NCBI GenBank assembly: GCA_963829995.1
Contig: CAWHKW010000031.1
Coordinates: 1 to 64,000, forward strand
Direction of reading: 5' to 3'
DNA: 64,000 nucleotides
Source of the DNA: JACCZX01 sp963829995
Lineage (GTDB): Bacteria > Pseudomonadota > Gammaproteobacteria > Burkholderiales > Burkholderiaceae_F
Shown piece after piece: positions 19,109 through 28,079 of this stretch; position 1 is the stretch's first letter; the number at the start of each line of letters is the position of its first letter. Position numbers and translations under genes: made by a program. Below the pieces are notes generated by a model. It was not told where the DNA came from. It ran no database searches and worked only from the letters and a program-made list of their open reading frames with translations.

Positions 19109-19591
19109 TTAGCGCGGCAACTCGATGCCGCGCACTTCATGCGCGAGACGCTGAAAGTACGCAGCGAACTCCGGGTCTTCACCCTTGAGAAGATGGGGCA
19201 GCCGATAGAAGAAAGCGTCGCGCTGTAGCCACTCGCGCATGAAGTCCTCCCAAGAATTCCAACGGCGGCGCTGCGCCGGTGTCATCTTGTCACTGTGTGC
19301 CGTCAAAAAAGCTCGCTCTAGCAGCGAGATCAGCATGTCGAAGATCAACAGCATACGTTCCTGCTGCTCGGGCGAAAGGTCGGGTGTGACCGCATCGCTG
19401 CGCAAGTGCAGGTCCGGGTTGTCGATCGCGACGCGAAGAAAATCGTTGTAAGCGTCCGACAGCAGTTGATAAACCTCGTCTTCTTCGTTGCGGCGCTCGC
19501 GCCGCTGCTGGAGTAAGAACACCACGATCGCCAGCGGCAGGCCGATCACGGTCACGACATAGCTCGCGATTTCCCATCCCTCGACGCTCAT
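19109..19591 (-). CDS. Hypothetical protein with one N-terminal membrane helix
   Basis: A 160-residue protein. Residues 8-28 form a membrane helix (IASYVVTVIGLPLAIVVFLL), immediately followed by a basic stretch (QQRRERRNEEDEV), so the rest is cytoplasmic by the positive-inside rule. The soluble part is mainly helical, with many aromatic and charged residues (LSDAYNDFLRVAIDNP, RRRWNSWEDFMREWLQR). No enzymatic motif is visible. It ends 3 bases downstream-side of the Crp/Fnr regulator gene region and may be co-transcribed with it. Function is unknown. Confidence 0.7.
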   Translation of the reverse strand: MSVEGWEIASYVVTVIGLPLAIVVFLLQQRRERRNEEDEVYQLLSDAYNDFLRVAIDNPDLHLRSDAVTPDLSPEQQERMLLIFDMLISLLERAFLTAHSDKMTPAQRRRWNSWEDFMREWLQRDAFFYRLPHLLKGEDPEFAAYFQRLAHEVRGIELPR

Positions 19592-19594
19592 CGC

Positions 19595-20290
19595 TCAGCC
19601 TCCATAGCGCCGCAGCGCCGCCAGATCGACGATGCGGACGCTTCCGTATTCGACCTCGACCAGCTTCGCGCGCGCCAGCACCTGCAGTGCCTGATTGACT
19701 CGCTGCCGCGATACACCTGACAAATACCCTATTTCTTCCTGCGAAATCTCAAGCTCGCTTCGATGGCCGGGATACAGATGCGGATTGAACATCTCCGCGA
19801 GGCAGCGCGCGACGCGGGCATCGGGCTCGAGCATTCGCTCGTACTCCACCAGACCGATGAACTGGCCGAGCCGCTCGTTCAATTGCAGCAACAGAAACCG
19901 GTTGAAAGGGATGCTGGTGGAGAGTAGCCAGTCGAATGTCGAGCGCGGCATCCATGCCATGCGGGTATCGCGCAAGGCGACGATGTCGTACTTGCGAGCC
20001 TCGTTCTTTAGCAGCGAGCCTTCGCCGAACCAGCCGCCGGCACCGATGCCGGTGAAGGTCACGCTCTTGCCTGCCGCCGAGACCGAGCTCATCTTGACCA
20101 GCCCTTCGATCACACCGGTCCACGCCTCGACAACTTCGCCCCTGCGCATCACCACGGTCCCGCCCTGGAATCGCCGTTCTTCGACTTCGGCACCGACGCG
20201 CCGGCGTTGGCCAGGCTCGAGCCCTGGCCACCATGCACTGGCGGCCAGCATGTCGACCAATGCGAGGGGTTGCGGATCGAGTTCCGACAT
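19595..20290 (-). CDS. Crp/Fnr family transcriptional regulator
   Basis: A 231-residue regulator. The N-terminal cyclic-nucleotide-binding-type barrel runs over about residues 15-140 (RRFQGGTVVMRRGE, GAGGWFGEGSLL). A Crp-type winged helix follows, with recognition region ISQEEIGYLSGVSRQRVNQA. No cysteine pattern for an iron-sulfur cluster is present, so it is not an Fnr-type oxygen sensor by that route. The start is taken at ATG 20290 because upstream in-frame sequence lies over the divergent ligase gene. It is transcribed away from the acyl-CoA ligase/transporter operon across 156 bases, so it probably controls that operon. Confidence 0.88.
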   Translation of the reverse strand: MSELDPQPLALVDMLAASAWWPGLEPGQRRRVGAEVEERRFQGGTVVMRRGEVVEAWTGVIEGLVKMSSVSAAGKSVTFTGIGAGGWFGEGSLLKNEARKYDIVALRDTRMAWMPRSTFDWLLSTSIPFNRFLLLQLNERLGQFIGLVEYERMLEPDARVARCLAEMFNPHLYPGHRSELEISQEEIGYLSGVSRQRVNQALQVLARAKLVEVEYGSVRIVDLAALRRYGG

Positions 20291-20446
20291 CGTCCGCCAT
20301 TCTCGCGCAGACTGTCGTTGAAACGACAGTTCGCCAGGCGGCGCCGTTCTACCGTTCGGGATTGTCCGCGACCGGCGTGCGCAATCCCTGCAGTAAGCTA
20401 ACTTGCCCAGCGACGCGATACGAATCGCGCAATCAGGAGACAACCC

Positions 20447-22396
20447 GTGAATCCGCCGTCCAGCGCTGATACCTTTCCGCGTCTGCTCGCGTATCACGCG
20501 AGCACGCGTCCGCGCGCCACCGCGATCCGTGAGAAGGATCTCGGTATCTGGCAGAGCTGGACATGGCAGCAGATGCACCAGGAGGTCAGCGAGATCGCGG
20601 CCGGTCTCCTGCAGGCTGGCTTCAAACGTGGCCAGCACCTGGCGATCATCGGTGAGAACCGCCCGCGGCTGTATTTCACGATGACGGCGGTGCAGTGTCT
20701 CGGAGCAATACCGGTACCGATGTACGAGGATGCTGCAGCTGCCGAGATGGCGTTCGTATTCGATAACGCCGAGATTCGTTTTGCGGTGGTCGAGGACCAG
20801 GAGCAGGTCGACAAAGTGCTCGAGATCCGCGAAAAGGTCCCGCACCTGAAGCAGATTTTTTATGACGATACCCGGGGTTTGCGGAATTACCAGCAGCCGG
20901 GCCTGCAATCATATGAGGCGCTGCGCGCCAGCGGCCAGCAGTTGTTGAAGCAGCAGCCGGCGGTGGTTGAAGATGAAATAAAACAGGCCCGCGCGAACGA
21001 CGTCGGTGCGATGTTCTATACGTCGGGTACGACCGGGAACGCCAAAGGGGTCGTGCTCGGATACGACAACCTGATCGCCGCCGGGCGCGCAGGCGCCGAA
21101 ATGGAAGCGCTGAGTTCCAACGAAGAAGTCCTCGCGTACTTGCCGATGGCGTGGATCGGCCAGAACATTTTCTCGTACACGCAGTGGCTGGTGTGCGGCT
21201 TTACGGTGAACTGCCCGGAGTCGGCCGCGACCGTGACCGCAGACATGTGCGAGATCGGACCGACCTACTACTTTGCTCCGCCGCGCGTGCTCGAAGCGCT
21301 GCTGACGCAGGTGATGATCCGGATGGAAGATGCCTCTGCGATCAAGCGGCACATGTTTCACTACTTCATGCGTGTCGCGCGCAACGTCGGCGGGAGGTTG
21401 CTAGACAGGGAGCCGGTCGGCTTTACCGACCGGCTGCTTTATTCGCTCGGCAATTGGTTCATTTATGCCCCGCTTCGCAATTCGCTCGGCATGAGCCGTG
21501 TCCGAGTCGCATACACGGCGGGCGAAGCGATCGGACCGGATCTGTTTACTTTCTACCGCTCCCTCGGCATCAATTTGAAGCAGCTATACGGCTCGACCGA
21601 GACCTCGGTGTTCGTATGCGTTCAGGAAAACGGCGGCGTCAAGGCAGACACAGTCGGCCCTCCGGTCAAGGGCGTCGAGATCAAGCTGACCGATACCGGC
21701 GAAATCCTGATTCGCTCACCGGGGCTGTTTCGCGAGTATTACAAGGCGCCCGAGGCGACGCGCGAAGCAAAGGATGCCGAAGGCTGGTTTCACACCGGGG
21801 ACGCTGGCTACTTCGATCAGGGGGGGCACTTGAAGATCATCGATCGTGCGAAGGACGTTGGCAAGCTCGCCGATGGGACGCTGTTCGCTCCTAAATACAT
21901 CGAGAACAAGCTGAAGTTTTTTCCGACGATCAAGGAAGCCGTGGCGTTCGGCGACCAGCGCCAGATGGTCACCGCGTTTCTAAACATCGACATGGAGGCT
22001 GTTGGAAACTGGGCGGAGCGTCATAACCTGCCGTATGCCGGTTACACGGATCTGGCTGCAAAGCCCGAAGTCTTGGCGCTGTTGCGCGAGTCCGTCGGCA
22101 AGGTGAATGCGGATCTGGCCAGTGACTCGGCACTGGCCAACGCGCAGATTCATCGCTTCATCGTGTTGCACAAGGAGCTCGACGCCGACGATGACGAGCT
22201 GACACGCACGCGCAAGGTCCGCCGCCGATTCATTGCTCAGAAGTTCGATCAACTGGTCGATGCAATGTACGGCGGGCTCACCGAGCAGTACGTCGAAACC
22301 GCAGTCAAGTTCGAGGACGGGCGCACCGGCAAGATCAGCGCAACGCTGAAGGTGATCGATGCTGAAGTGTTCTCCGCGCTGAAAAAGGCGGCATGA
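20447..22396 (+). CDS. AMP-binding long-chain-type acyl-CoA synthetase
   Basis: A 649-residue adenylate-forming ligase. The AMP-binding P-loop is YTSGTTGNAKGVVLG and the substrate region has LYGSTETSVF. The hinge and C-terminal domain begin around GWFHTGDAGYFDQGGHLKIIDR. Such enzymes activate a carboxylic acid with ATP and CoA. The GTG at 20447 has AGGAG 7 bases upstream. It is the first gene of a run into Liv-type transporter genes, suggesting the activated acid is what the transporter imports. The chain length or ring structure of the substrate cannot be read from the sequence. Confidence 0.9.
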   Translation: MNPPSSADTFPRLLAYHASTRPRATAIREKDLGIWQSWTWQQMHQEVSEIAAGLLQAGFKRGQHLAIIGENRPRLYFTMTAVQCLGAIPVPMYEDAAAAEMAFVFDNAEIRFAVVEDQEQVDKVLEIREKVPHLKQIFYDDTRGLRNYQQPGLQSYEALRASGQQLLKQQPAVVEDEIKQARANDVGAMFYTSGTTGNAKGVVLGYDNLIAAGRAGAEMEALSSNEEVLAYLPMAWIGQNIFSYTQWLVCGFTVNCPESAATVTADMCEIGPTYYFAPPRVLEALLTQVMIRMEDASAIKRHMFHYFMRVARNVGGRLLDREPVGFTDRLLYSLGNWFIYAPLRNSLGMSRVRVAYTAGEAIGPDLFTFYRSLGINLKQLYGSTETSVFVCVQENGGVKADTVGPPVKGVEIKLTDTGEILIRSPGLFREYYKAPEATREAKDAEGWFHTGDAGYFDQGGHLKIIDRAKDVGKLADGTLFAPKYIENKLKFFPTIKEAVAFGDQRQMVTAFLNIDMEAVGNWAERHNLPYAGYTDLAAKPEVLALLRESVGKVNADLASDSALANAQIHRFIVLHKELDADDDELTRTRKVRRRFIAQKFDQLVDAMYGGLTEQYVETAVKFEDGRTGKISATLKVIDAEVFSALKKAA

Positions 22397-22403
22397 GGCC
22401 GCT

Positions 22404-22457
22404 GAGCGCTCTTGCCCGGCCGCTCCGAAAAGAGCGCTCCGTCCCTCCCGGAGGGAC
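22404..22457. repeat. Two adjacent hairpins in the ligase-transporter gap
   Basis: A perfect 10-base inverted repeat, GAGCGCTCTT at 22404-22413 and AAGAGCGCTC at 22430-22439, encloses a 16-base loop. Directly behind it is a tighter hairpin, GTCCCTC / GAGGGAC (22441-22457), with a 3-base loop. Neither is followed by a T tract, so a simple terminator is unlikely. They may stabilise or process the operon transcript between the ligase and the transporter genes. Confidence 0.6.
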
Positions 22458-22481
22458 CGCGCGCAGCGCGAGGGTGCATCG

Positions 22482-22715
22482 ATGACCACGCGCACGCTGG
22501 CCGCCATTGCGTGCCTGGTAGTCGGAGTCGGCATCGCCGCGTGGTCATTGGCTAACGGTCAACTGCTGCTCGCCATCATCGGCTTTGCCCTGATCTTCAC
22601 GTTCTTGTATCTCGTGATCGAAGCAGCCAACAGGGCAAGCAAGCCCACGCATGACATCAAGCGCGCCGCTGATTCCGCTTGGAGCATGAAGGACGCGCCG
22701 GCGGAATCCGAATGA
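22482..22715 (+). CDS. Small membrane protein in the ligase-transporter operon
   Basis: A 77-residue protein with two hydrophobic helices: LAAIACLVVGVGIAAWSLA at about 4-24, and LLLAIIGFALIFTFLYLVI at about 28-48. A hydrophilic C-terminal tail follows (NRASKPTHDIKRAADSAW). It lies between the ligase and the first transporter ATPase in the same direction, 12 bases before the latter, so it is probably co-transcribed. No family is recognised; a role with the transporter is only inferred from position. Confidence 0.6.
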   Translation: MTTRTLAAIACLVVGVGIAAWSLANGQLLLAIIGFALIFTFLYLVIEAANRASKPTHDIKRAADSAWSMKDAPAESE

Positions 22716-22727
22716 GGAGGCCAAGCG

Positions 22728-23522
22728 GTGAGCCGCGCGCGTACTGTTAGCGCCGCAAACGTTTTGCTCAATGTCGAAGGGGTTTCGCTCGCGTTCGGCG
22801 GTGTCAAAGCGTTGCAGCAAGTGTCGTTCGACGTCTATCAGCACGAAATCCGCGCCATCATCGGCCCCAACGGTGCCGGCAAGAGCTCGATGCTCAACGT
22901 GATCAATGGGGTTTACACGCCACAGCAAGGTCACATCACGTTTCGCGGCACGGCACGCACGAACATGGATACCCACAAAGCCGCCGCCGCAGGCATCGCG
23001 CGCACGTTTCAGAGCCTGGCGCTGTTCAAAGGCATGAGCGTGCTCGACAACATCATGACCGGCCGCAACCTGCGGATGAACACCGGCGTGCTGTGGCAAG
23101 CGCTGCACCTTGGTCCCGCTCGGCGCGAGGAGTTGCGTCATCGGGAGTTCGTGGAACACATCATCGACTTCCTCGAAATCCAGGCCTACCGAAAGACCGC
23201 GGTCGGCCGCTTACCGTACGGGTTGCAGAAGCGCGTCGACTTGGGCCGTGCGTTGGCGATGGAGCCGCAGCTATTGCTGCTGGACGAGCCGATGGCCGGC
23301 ATGAACCTGGAAGAGAAAGAAGACATGTGCCGCTTCGTGCTTGACGTCAACGAGGAGTTCGGCACGACGATCGTGCTGATCGAACACGACATGGGTGTGG
23401 TGATGGACATCTCCGACCGCGTCGTCGTGCTCGATTACGGCAAGAAAATCGCCGACGGTATGCCCGACCAGGTGCGCAGTAACCAGAACGTGATAGACGC
23501 CTATCTGGGCGTGGCCCACTGA
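22728..23522 (+). CDS. livG: Liv-type ABC transporter ATP-binding protein (LivG-like)
   Basis: A 264-residue ATPase of the branched-chain amino acid (HAAT) transporter family. Walker A is GPNGAGKS and Walker B is LLLLDEPMAGMN. The LivG-type C-terminal extension is present (DISDRVVVLDYGKKIADG). The ABC signature is degenerate (LPYGLQKRVDLGRAL), as usual for LivG. The GTG start follows GAGGAG. The stop overlaps the next start as TGATG. Despite the family name the substrate may be a non-amino-acid carboxylate, given the adjacent acyl-CoA ligases. Confidence 0.92.
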   Translation: MSRARTVSAANVLLNVEGVSLAFGGVKALQQVSFDVYQHEIRAIIGPNGAGKSSMLNVINGVYTPQQGHITFRGTARTNMDTHKAAAAGIARTFQSLALFKGMSVLDNIMTGRNLRMNTGVLWQALHLGPARREELRHREFVEHIIDFLEIQAYRKTAVGRLPYGLQKRVDLGRALAMEPQLLLLDEPMAGMNLEEKEDMCRFVLDVNEEFGTTIVLIEHDMGVVMDISDRVVVLDYGKKIADGMPDQVRSNQNVIDAYLGVAH

Positions 23523-24535
23523 TGAGCAACTACCTGCTGAAGAATTGGGCCGTCGTGGCGCTGATCGCCGCACTGGTGATCGGTATGGCGTTGCCGCTTG
23601 TCACCGGTATCAGTGCCCCCGGCTTCTATTTTGAAGTGATGCTCGGCGGATTGATGTCGGGCGTGCTGTATTCGCTGGTGGCGCTTGGCTTGGTGCTGAT
23701 CTTCAAAGCCTCGGGTGTATTCAACTTCGCGCAAGGCGCGATGGTGTTGTTTGGGGCGTTGGCGGTCGCGCGTATGAGCGAAGTGATGCCGTTACCGATC
23801 GCGTTCATTCTGGCGATCGGGGTCATGGCGATTCTCGCGTGGTTGATCGAGCGATTGGTATTGCGACACCTGGTCAACCAGGACGCCGTCGTACTGCTGA
23901 TGGCGACGCTGGGCGTTTCGTTTTTCCTCGATGGTTTCGGACAGACTATCTGGGGCAGCGACATCTATCAGATCGACACCGGGCTGCCGAAGACGCCGGT
24001 GCTGGTCGCCGAAGGTATTTTTCAAGGCGGGATTCTTATCAACACCGAAGATCTGGTGGCAGCAGCGGCGGCGGCGCTGTTGGTGATCGCCCTCGCGCTT
24101 TTTTTCCAAAGAACACCGACCGGACGTGCGCTGCGCGCGGTGGCTGATGATCATCAAGCCGCGCAGTCGATCGGCATTCCACTGAATCGCATTTGGGTGA
24201 TCGTATGGACGGTGGCAGGGTTCGTAGCGCTGGTGGCCGGCGTCGTATGGGGCTCGAAACTGGGCGTTCAGTTTTCGGTATCGCTGGTGGCGTTAAAAGC
24301 GCTACCTGTGGTGATCCTCGGTGGGTTCACCTCGGTGCCGGGCGCGATTCTTGGCGGCCTGATTGTTGGCGTCGGCGAAAAGTTTGCCGAAGTTTTTCTG
24401 GGGCCGGTGCTGGTCAAGCAATTTGATCTGGCCGGCGGCGGGATCGAAAACTGGTTCGCGTACGTGCTGGCGTTGCTTTTCCTTCTGGTCAGACCAGAAG
24501 GCCTGTTCGGAGAAAAACATATAGATCGCGTGTAG
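23522..24535 (+). CDS. livH: Liv-type ABC transporter permease (LivH-like)
   Basis: A 337-residue inner-membrane permease with about eight hydrophobic segments. The LivH family pattern LMSGVLYSLVALGLVLIFK, followed by GVFNFAQGAMVLFGA, is present near residues 45-80. The EAA-like loop with ALRAVADDHQAAQSIGI contacts the ATPase. It is translationally coupled to livG (1-base overlap). The C-terminal segment LLFLLVRPEGLFGEK is typical of the family. Together with the LivM-like protein it forms the membrane channel. Confidence 0.92.
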   Translation: MSNYLLKNWAVVALIAALVIGMALPLVTGISAPGFYFEVMLGGLMSGVLYSLVALGLVLIFKASGVFNFAQGAMVLFGALAVARMSEVMPLPIAFILAIGVMAILAWLIERLVLRHLVNQDAVVLLMATLGVSFFLDGFGQTIWGSDIYQIDTGLPKTPVLVAEGIFQGGILINTEDLVAAAAAALLVIALALFFQRTPTGRALRAVADDHQAAQSIGIPLNRIWVIVWTVAGFVALVAGVVWGSKLGVQFSVSLVALKALPVVILGGFTSVPGAILGGLIVGVGEKFAEVFLGPVLVKQFDLAGGGIENWFAYVLALLFLLVRPEGLFGEKHIDRV

Positions 24536-24573
24536 TTGGTCGTAGCGGACCACCAACACCGATTGCGATCACC

Positions 24574-25638
24574 ATGCTCTATCGGGAAAACGGTCAATTC
24601 AAGTCGAGCTATGCGGCCGATCAGCAGTTGCTGCCGATCGCGCAAGACCGCTGGTTCATGCTGGCGCTTATCGCGTTCGCGTACCTGGCGGTACCAGCGC
24701 TTGCGAGCGACTACGTGCTGCGCGCACTGATCATCCCGTTCGTCATCCTCTCGATCGCGGCAATCGGACTGAATATTCTGGTGGGCTACTGCGGCCAGAT
24801 CTCCCTCGGCACGGCCGCCTTCATGGCGGTCGGCGCCTACGCGGCCTACAACCTGACGATCCGAGTTCCGCAGTTGGGGTTTTTCGTCGTGCTGGTGCTG
24901 GCGGGCGGTATTGCGGCGTTGGTTGGGGCGTTCTTCGGCATTCCCAGTTTGCGCATCAAAGGGCTCTATCTAGCGGTTGCGACACTGGCGGCGCAGTTCT
25001 TTATCGACTGGATGTTTGCGCGCGTCAGGTGGTTCACCGACTACTCGTCGTCGGGCTCGGTGTCAACCGCACCGATCGAGGTTTTTGGCTGGACCGTTGC
25101 TACTCCTTTCGACAAATATTTGTTTGTTCTGTCGATCGCAATCGTGCTGACCGTAGCGGCAAAAAATCTTGTGCGCGGGCATCTGGGACGCGCTTGGATG
25201 GCCACGCGCGACATGGACGTTGCTGCCGAGGTGATCGGCATCCGCCCGCTGCCGGCCAAGCTGTCTGCTTTTGCGGTCAGTTCGTTTTATGCCGGGGTGG
25301 CCGGCGCCCTCTGGGGGTTTGTCCACCTAGGCGCGTGGGAGCCATTGGCGTTCAATATCAATCTTTCGCTCAACCTGCTGTTCATGATCATCATCGGGGG
25401 CATGGGTTCGTTGCTCGGCGCATACTTTGGCGCGGCATTCATCGTCCTGTTGCCGATCCTGCTGAATCAAGTACCCGGCTGGTTCGGCTTGCCGATTTCG
25501 ACGGCCCTGGCCTCGCACTTGGAAGCGATGATCTTCGGCAGTCTGATCGTGTTTTTCCTGATTGTTGAACCGCATGGGCTCGCACGCCTATGGGCAATTG
25601 GTAAAGAGAAATTGCGGCTTTGGCCGTTCCCGCACTGA
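24574..25638 (+). CDS. livM: Liv-type ABC transporter permease (LivM-like)
   Basis: A 354-residue inner-membrane permease. The LivM signature region is GLNILVGYCGQISLGTAAF, with IPSLRIKGLYLAVATLAAQ and the coupling-helix segment RGHLGRAWMATRDMDVAAE. About nine membrane segments are visible. It lies 38 bases after the LivH-like gene. Unlike LivM proteins fused to an ATPase domain, this one ends after the membrane part, so the separate LivG- and LivF-like proteins supply ATP hydrolysis. Confidence 0.92.
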   Translation: MLYRENGQFKSSYAADQQLLPIAQDRWFMLALIAFAYLAVPALASDYVLRALIIPFVILSIAAIGLNILVGYCGQISLGTAAFMAVGAYAAYNLTIRVPQLGFFVVLVLAGGIAALVGAFFGIPSLRIKGLYLAVATLAAQFFIDWMFARVRWFTDYSSSGSVSTAPIEVFGWTVATPFDKYLFVLSIAIVLTVAAKNLVRGHLGRAWMATRDMDVAAEVIGIRPLPAKLSAFAVSSFYAGVAGALWGFVHLGAWEPLAFNINLSLNLLFMIIIGGMGSLLGAYFGAAFIVLLPILLNQVPGWFGLPISTALASHLEAMIFGSLIVFFLIVEPHGLARLWAIGKEKLRLWPFPH

Positions 25639-25696
25639 CGAGGTCCAACGCGGCAATGGCGATCATCTAACTAGACCGGACCAAAGGAGACTCACC

Positions 25697-27115
25697 ATGG
25701 CAGTTTTTAAACGAACGAAGGCACGCGCAATAACCGCGCTGGCAGGAATCGCCGCCGCCGTCACACTGAGCATGTCGGCTCCAGCGGGCGGGCAACAGAA
25801 GGCGCCCGCGGCGACCGGCAAAGGCGAACAGTTTTTCCCGATGCTGGTGTATCGCACCGGTGCGTACGCTCCCAATGGCGTGCCGTTCGCCAACGGCTAC
25901 GCAGACTATCTGAAGCTGGTCAACGCGCAGGGCGGCATCAACGGCGTGATGATTACGTTTGAAGAATGTGAAACCGGTTATGCAACCGACCGCGGCGTCG
26001 AGTGCTACGAGCGTCTGAAAGGCAAGGGTCCGACCGGAGCAACGCTGTTTCACCCGCTTTCTACCGGCATCACATTCGCGCTGACGGACAAGACCTTCAC
26101 CGACAAGATTCCGATAATTACCGCCGGCTATGGGCGCGCGGATTCGGTAGAAGGCGAGGTCTTCCCGTACAACTTCCCGCTGATGGGCACCTACTGGGCC
26201 GCCGCCGACATCCTGGTGCAGCACATCGCCAAGCTCAACGGTGGCTTCGACAAATTGAAGGGCAAGAAAGTCACGCTCGTGTATCACGACTCGCCGTACG
26301 GCAAGGAACCGATTCCTCTGCTGACCGAGCGGTCGAAGCTGCACGGCTTCGAGCTGACGCTGATTCCGGTCACGCATCCCGGCGTCGAGCAGAAAGCCGC
26401 GTGGCTACAGATCCGTCAAAACCGTCCCGATTATGTGTTTCTTTGGGGTTGGGGCGTGATGAATTCGACGGCGGTGCGCGAAGCGGTCGCCACTGGTTTT
26501 CCGCGCGACAAGATGTACGGCGTATGGTGGTCCGCGGCTGAACCCGATGTCACGCCGGTCGGCGCCGACGCGAAGGGCTATAACGGTCTGGCGCTGCAGC
26601 ACAGCGATGATCGCGCCAAAATGCACGAAGACATCCTGAAACTGGTCCATGGCAAAGGCCAGGGCACCGGGCCGAAGGAGGAAGTCGGCACCGTGCTGTA
26701 CACGCGCGGCATGATCAGCGCGATGCTGGGTGTCGAAGGTGTCCGCCAAGCGCAATTGCGCTACGGAGTGAAGCCCTTGACCGGTGAACAGGTGCGCTAC
26801 GGCCTCGAGAACCTGAACATCGATGCCAAGCGGATCGAGGCACTCGGGCTCACCGGCGTTATGCGACCGCTTGCGACAAACTGCCGCGATCATGAAGGCG
26901 CGCGAGCGGCACGTATCCATCAGTGGGACGGCAAACAGTGGAATTACACGTCCGATTGGTACGAAGCTGATATGCAGATCATCCGCCCGCTGATCCGTGA
27001 TACTTCGACGCGCTACGCCGCGGAAAAGAAAATCACACGACGTAGCTGCGAGGCCGAGATGAAGCAAGCCGAGGCTCCCGCGGCGAAGGCGGCACCTACG
27101 GCCGCGAAAAAGTAG
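25697..27115 (+). CDS. Liv-type ABC transporter periplasmic substrate-binding protein
   Basis: A 472-residue type I periplasmic binding protein. The ATG at 25697 has AAGGAG 7 bases upstream. A signal peptide covers about the first 32 residues. The mature protein has the two-lobed fold pattern (LVYRTGAYAPNGVPFANG, VYHDSPYGKEPIPLL, YVFLWGWGVMNS). It is longer than E. coli LivK (~345 mature residues), with an Ala/Lys-rich tail. It most resembles binding proteins encoded with acyl-CoA ligases, so the ligand is probably an organic or fatty acid rather than leucine. The gene is followed by a stable hairpin. Confidence 0.88.
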   Translation: MAVFKRTKARAITALAGIAAAVTLSMSAPAGGQQKAPAATGKGEQFFPMLVYRTGAYAPNGVPFANGYADYLKLVNAQGGINGVMITFEECETGYATDRGVECYERLKGKGPTGATLFHPLSTGITFALTDKTFTDKIPIITAGYGRADSVEGEVFPYNFPLMGTYWAAADILVQHIAKLNGGFDKLKGKKVTLVYHDSPYGKEPIPLLTERSKLHGFELTLIPVTHPGVEQKAAWLQIRQNRPDYVFLWGWGVMNSTAVREAVATGFPRDKMYGVWWSAAEPDVTPVGADAKGYNGLALQHSDDRAKMHEDILKLVHGKGQGTGPKEEVGTVLYTRGMISAMLGVEGVRQAQLRYGVKPLTGEQVRYGLENLNIDAKRIEALGLTGVMRPLATNCRDHEGARAARIHQWDGKQWNYTSDWYEADMQIIRPLIRDTSTRYAAEKKITRRSCEAEMKQAEAPAAKAAPTAAKK

Positions 27116-27134
27116 GGATCGGTTAGGCTAAGCC

Positions 27135-27157
27135 GCGGGCGTGTGCAACACGCCCGC
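27135..27157. repeat. Stable hairpin between binding-protein and ATPase genes
   Basis: A 9-base perfect inverted repeat, GCGGGCGTG / CACGCCCGC, with a 5-base loop (27135-27143 and 27149-27157). There is no T tract. It sits 19 bases behind the binding-protein stop and 10 before the LivF-like ATG. Such hairpins often protect the upstream mRNA so that more binding protein than ATPase is made. Confidence 0.6.
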
Positions 27158-27167
27158 GCCCCTGAAC

Positions 27168-27989
27168 ATGTCTTCCCCTTTGCTCACCGTTAACGGCATC
27201 GAGGTCATCTACAACCATGTGATCCTGGTGCTCAAGGGCGTGTCGCTGACCGTCCCGGAGGGAGGCATCGTGGCGCTGCTCGGTGCCAACGGGGCCGGCA
27301 AGACCACGACCTTGCGCGCTGTATCGAACCTGCTTCAGGGCGAGCGCGGTGACGTCACTAAAGGCTCGATCGAATACCGGGGCGAGCGGATCCAGGGCCT
27401 GACGGCTTACGACCTGGTCAAGCGTGGGGTGGTGCAGGTGATGGAAGGCCGCCGCTGCTTTGCTCACCTGACGGTGGAAGAAAACTTGTTGACCGGCGCG
27501 TATTCACGCGGCTCTTCCGGCCGCGGAGCGTCGCGTGCCGACATGGCAGCCGATCTCGACAAGGTGTACTCATATTTTCCGCGGCTCAAAGAGCGGCGCG
27601 CCAGCCAGTCGGGTTACACGTCGGGTGGCGAGCAACAAATGACGGCGATCGGACGCGCGCTAATGGCGCGTCCGTCGATGATCCTTCTCGACGAACCGTC
27701 GATGGGATTGGCACCACAGCTAGTCGAGGAAATCTTCGACATCGTGCACAACCTGAATGCGAAGGAAGGCGTGTCGTTTCTGCTGGCTGAACAGAACACC
27801 AATCTTGCGTTGAAGTATGCCAAGTATGGGTACATCCTCGAGAATGGCCGCGTGGTACTGGATGGCGAGGCGCGTTCGCTGCGCGAGAACGACGACGTGA
27901 AGGAGTTCTATCTCGGCGTTTCCACGTCGGGCCGCCGAAGTTTCAGAGATGCAAAGTTCTACAAGCGGCGCAAGCGCTGGCTTGCTTGA
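27168..27989 (+). CDS. livF: Liv-type ABC transporter ATP-binding protein (LivF-like)
   Basis: A 273-residue ATPase with Walker A GANGAGKT, signature YTSGGEQQMTAIGRAL and Walker B MILLDEPSMGLAP. The length is slightly above typical LivF because of an insert (SRGSSGRGASRADMAADLD) and a basic C-terminal tail (RDAKFYKRRKRWL). The ATG at 27168 is preferred over an upstream GTG at 27141, which lies inside the hairpin. It pairs with the LivG-like ATPase to energise transport. Confidence 0.9.
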   Translation: MSSPLLTVNGIEVIYNHVILVLKGVSLTVPEGGIVALLGANGAGKTTTLRAVSNLLQGERGDVTKGSIEYRGERIQGLTAYDLVKRGVVQVMEGRRCFAHLTVEENLLTGAYSRGSSGRGASRADMAADLDKVYSYFPRLKERRASQSGYTSGGEQQMTAIGRALMARPSMILLDEPSMGLAPQLVEEIFDIVHNLNAKEGVSFLLAEQNTNLALKYAKYGYILENGRVVLDGEARSLRENDDVKEFYLGVSTSGRRSFRDAKFYKRRKRWLA

Positions 27990-28017
27990 GCAGCCTGGTT
28001 TCCGCTCGGTAGAGTTG

Positions 28018-28052
28018 AAAAAAGCCGGCCGTGGCTTATGCCAGGGCCGGCT
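28018..28052 (-). terminator. Rho-independent terminator of the EF-hand gene
   Basis: Read on the minus strand, AGCCGGCC pairs with GGCCGGCT (28045-28052 with 28023-28030) around a 14-base loop and is followed directly by a run of T (28023 to 28018). It lies 28 bases beyond the EF-hand gene stop, and could also slow plus-strand transcripts from the transporter operon. Confidence 0.75.
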
Positions 28053-28079
28053 CGGCGCGCAATGCGCGTCAGGCGCTGC

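Noticed and set aside
22441..22457. Rho-independent terminator after the acyl-CoA ligase
   Set aside because: The hairpin is good but no T tract follows, and the downstream genes continue in the same direction.
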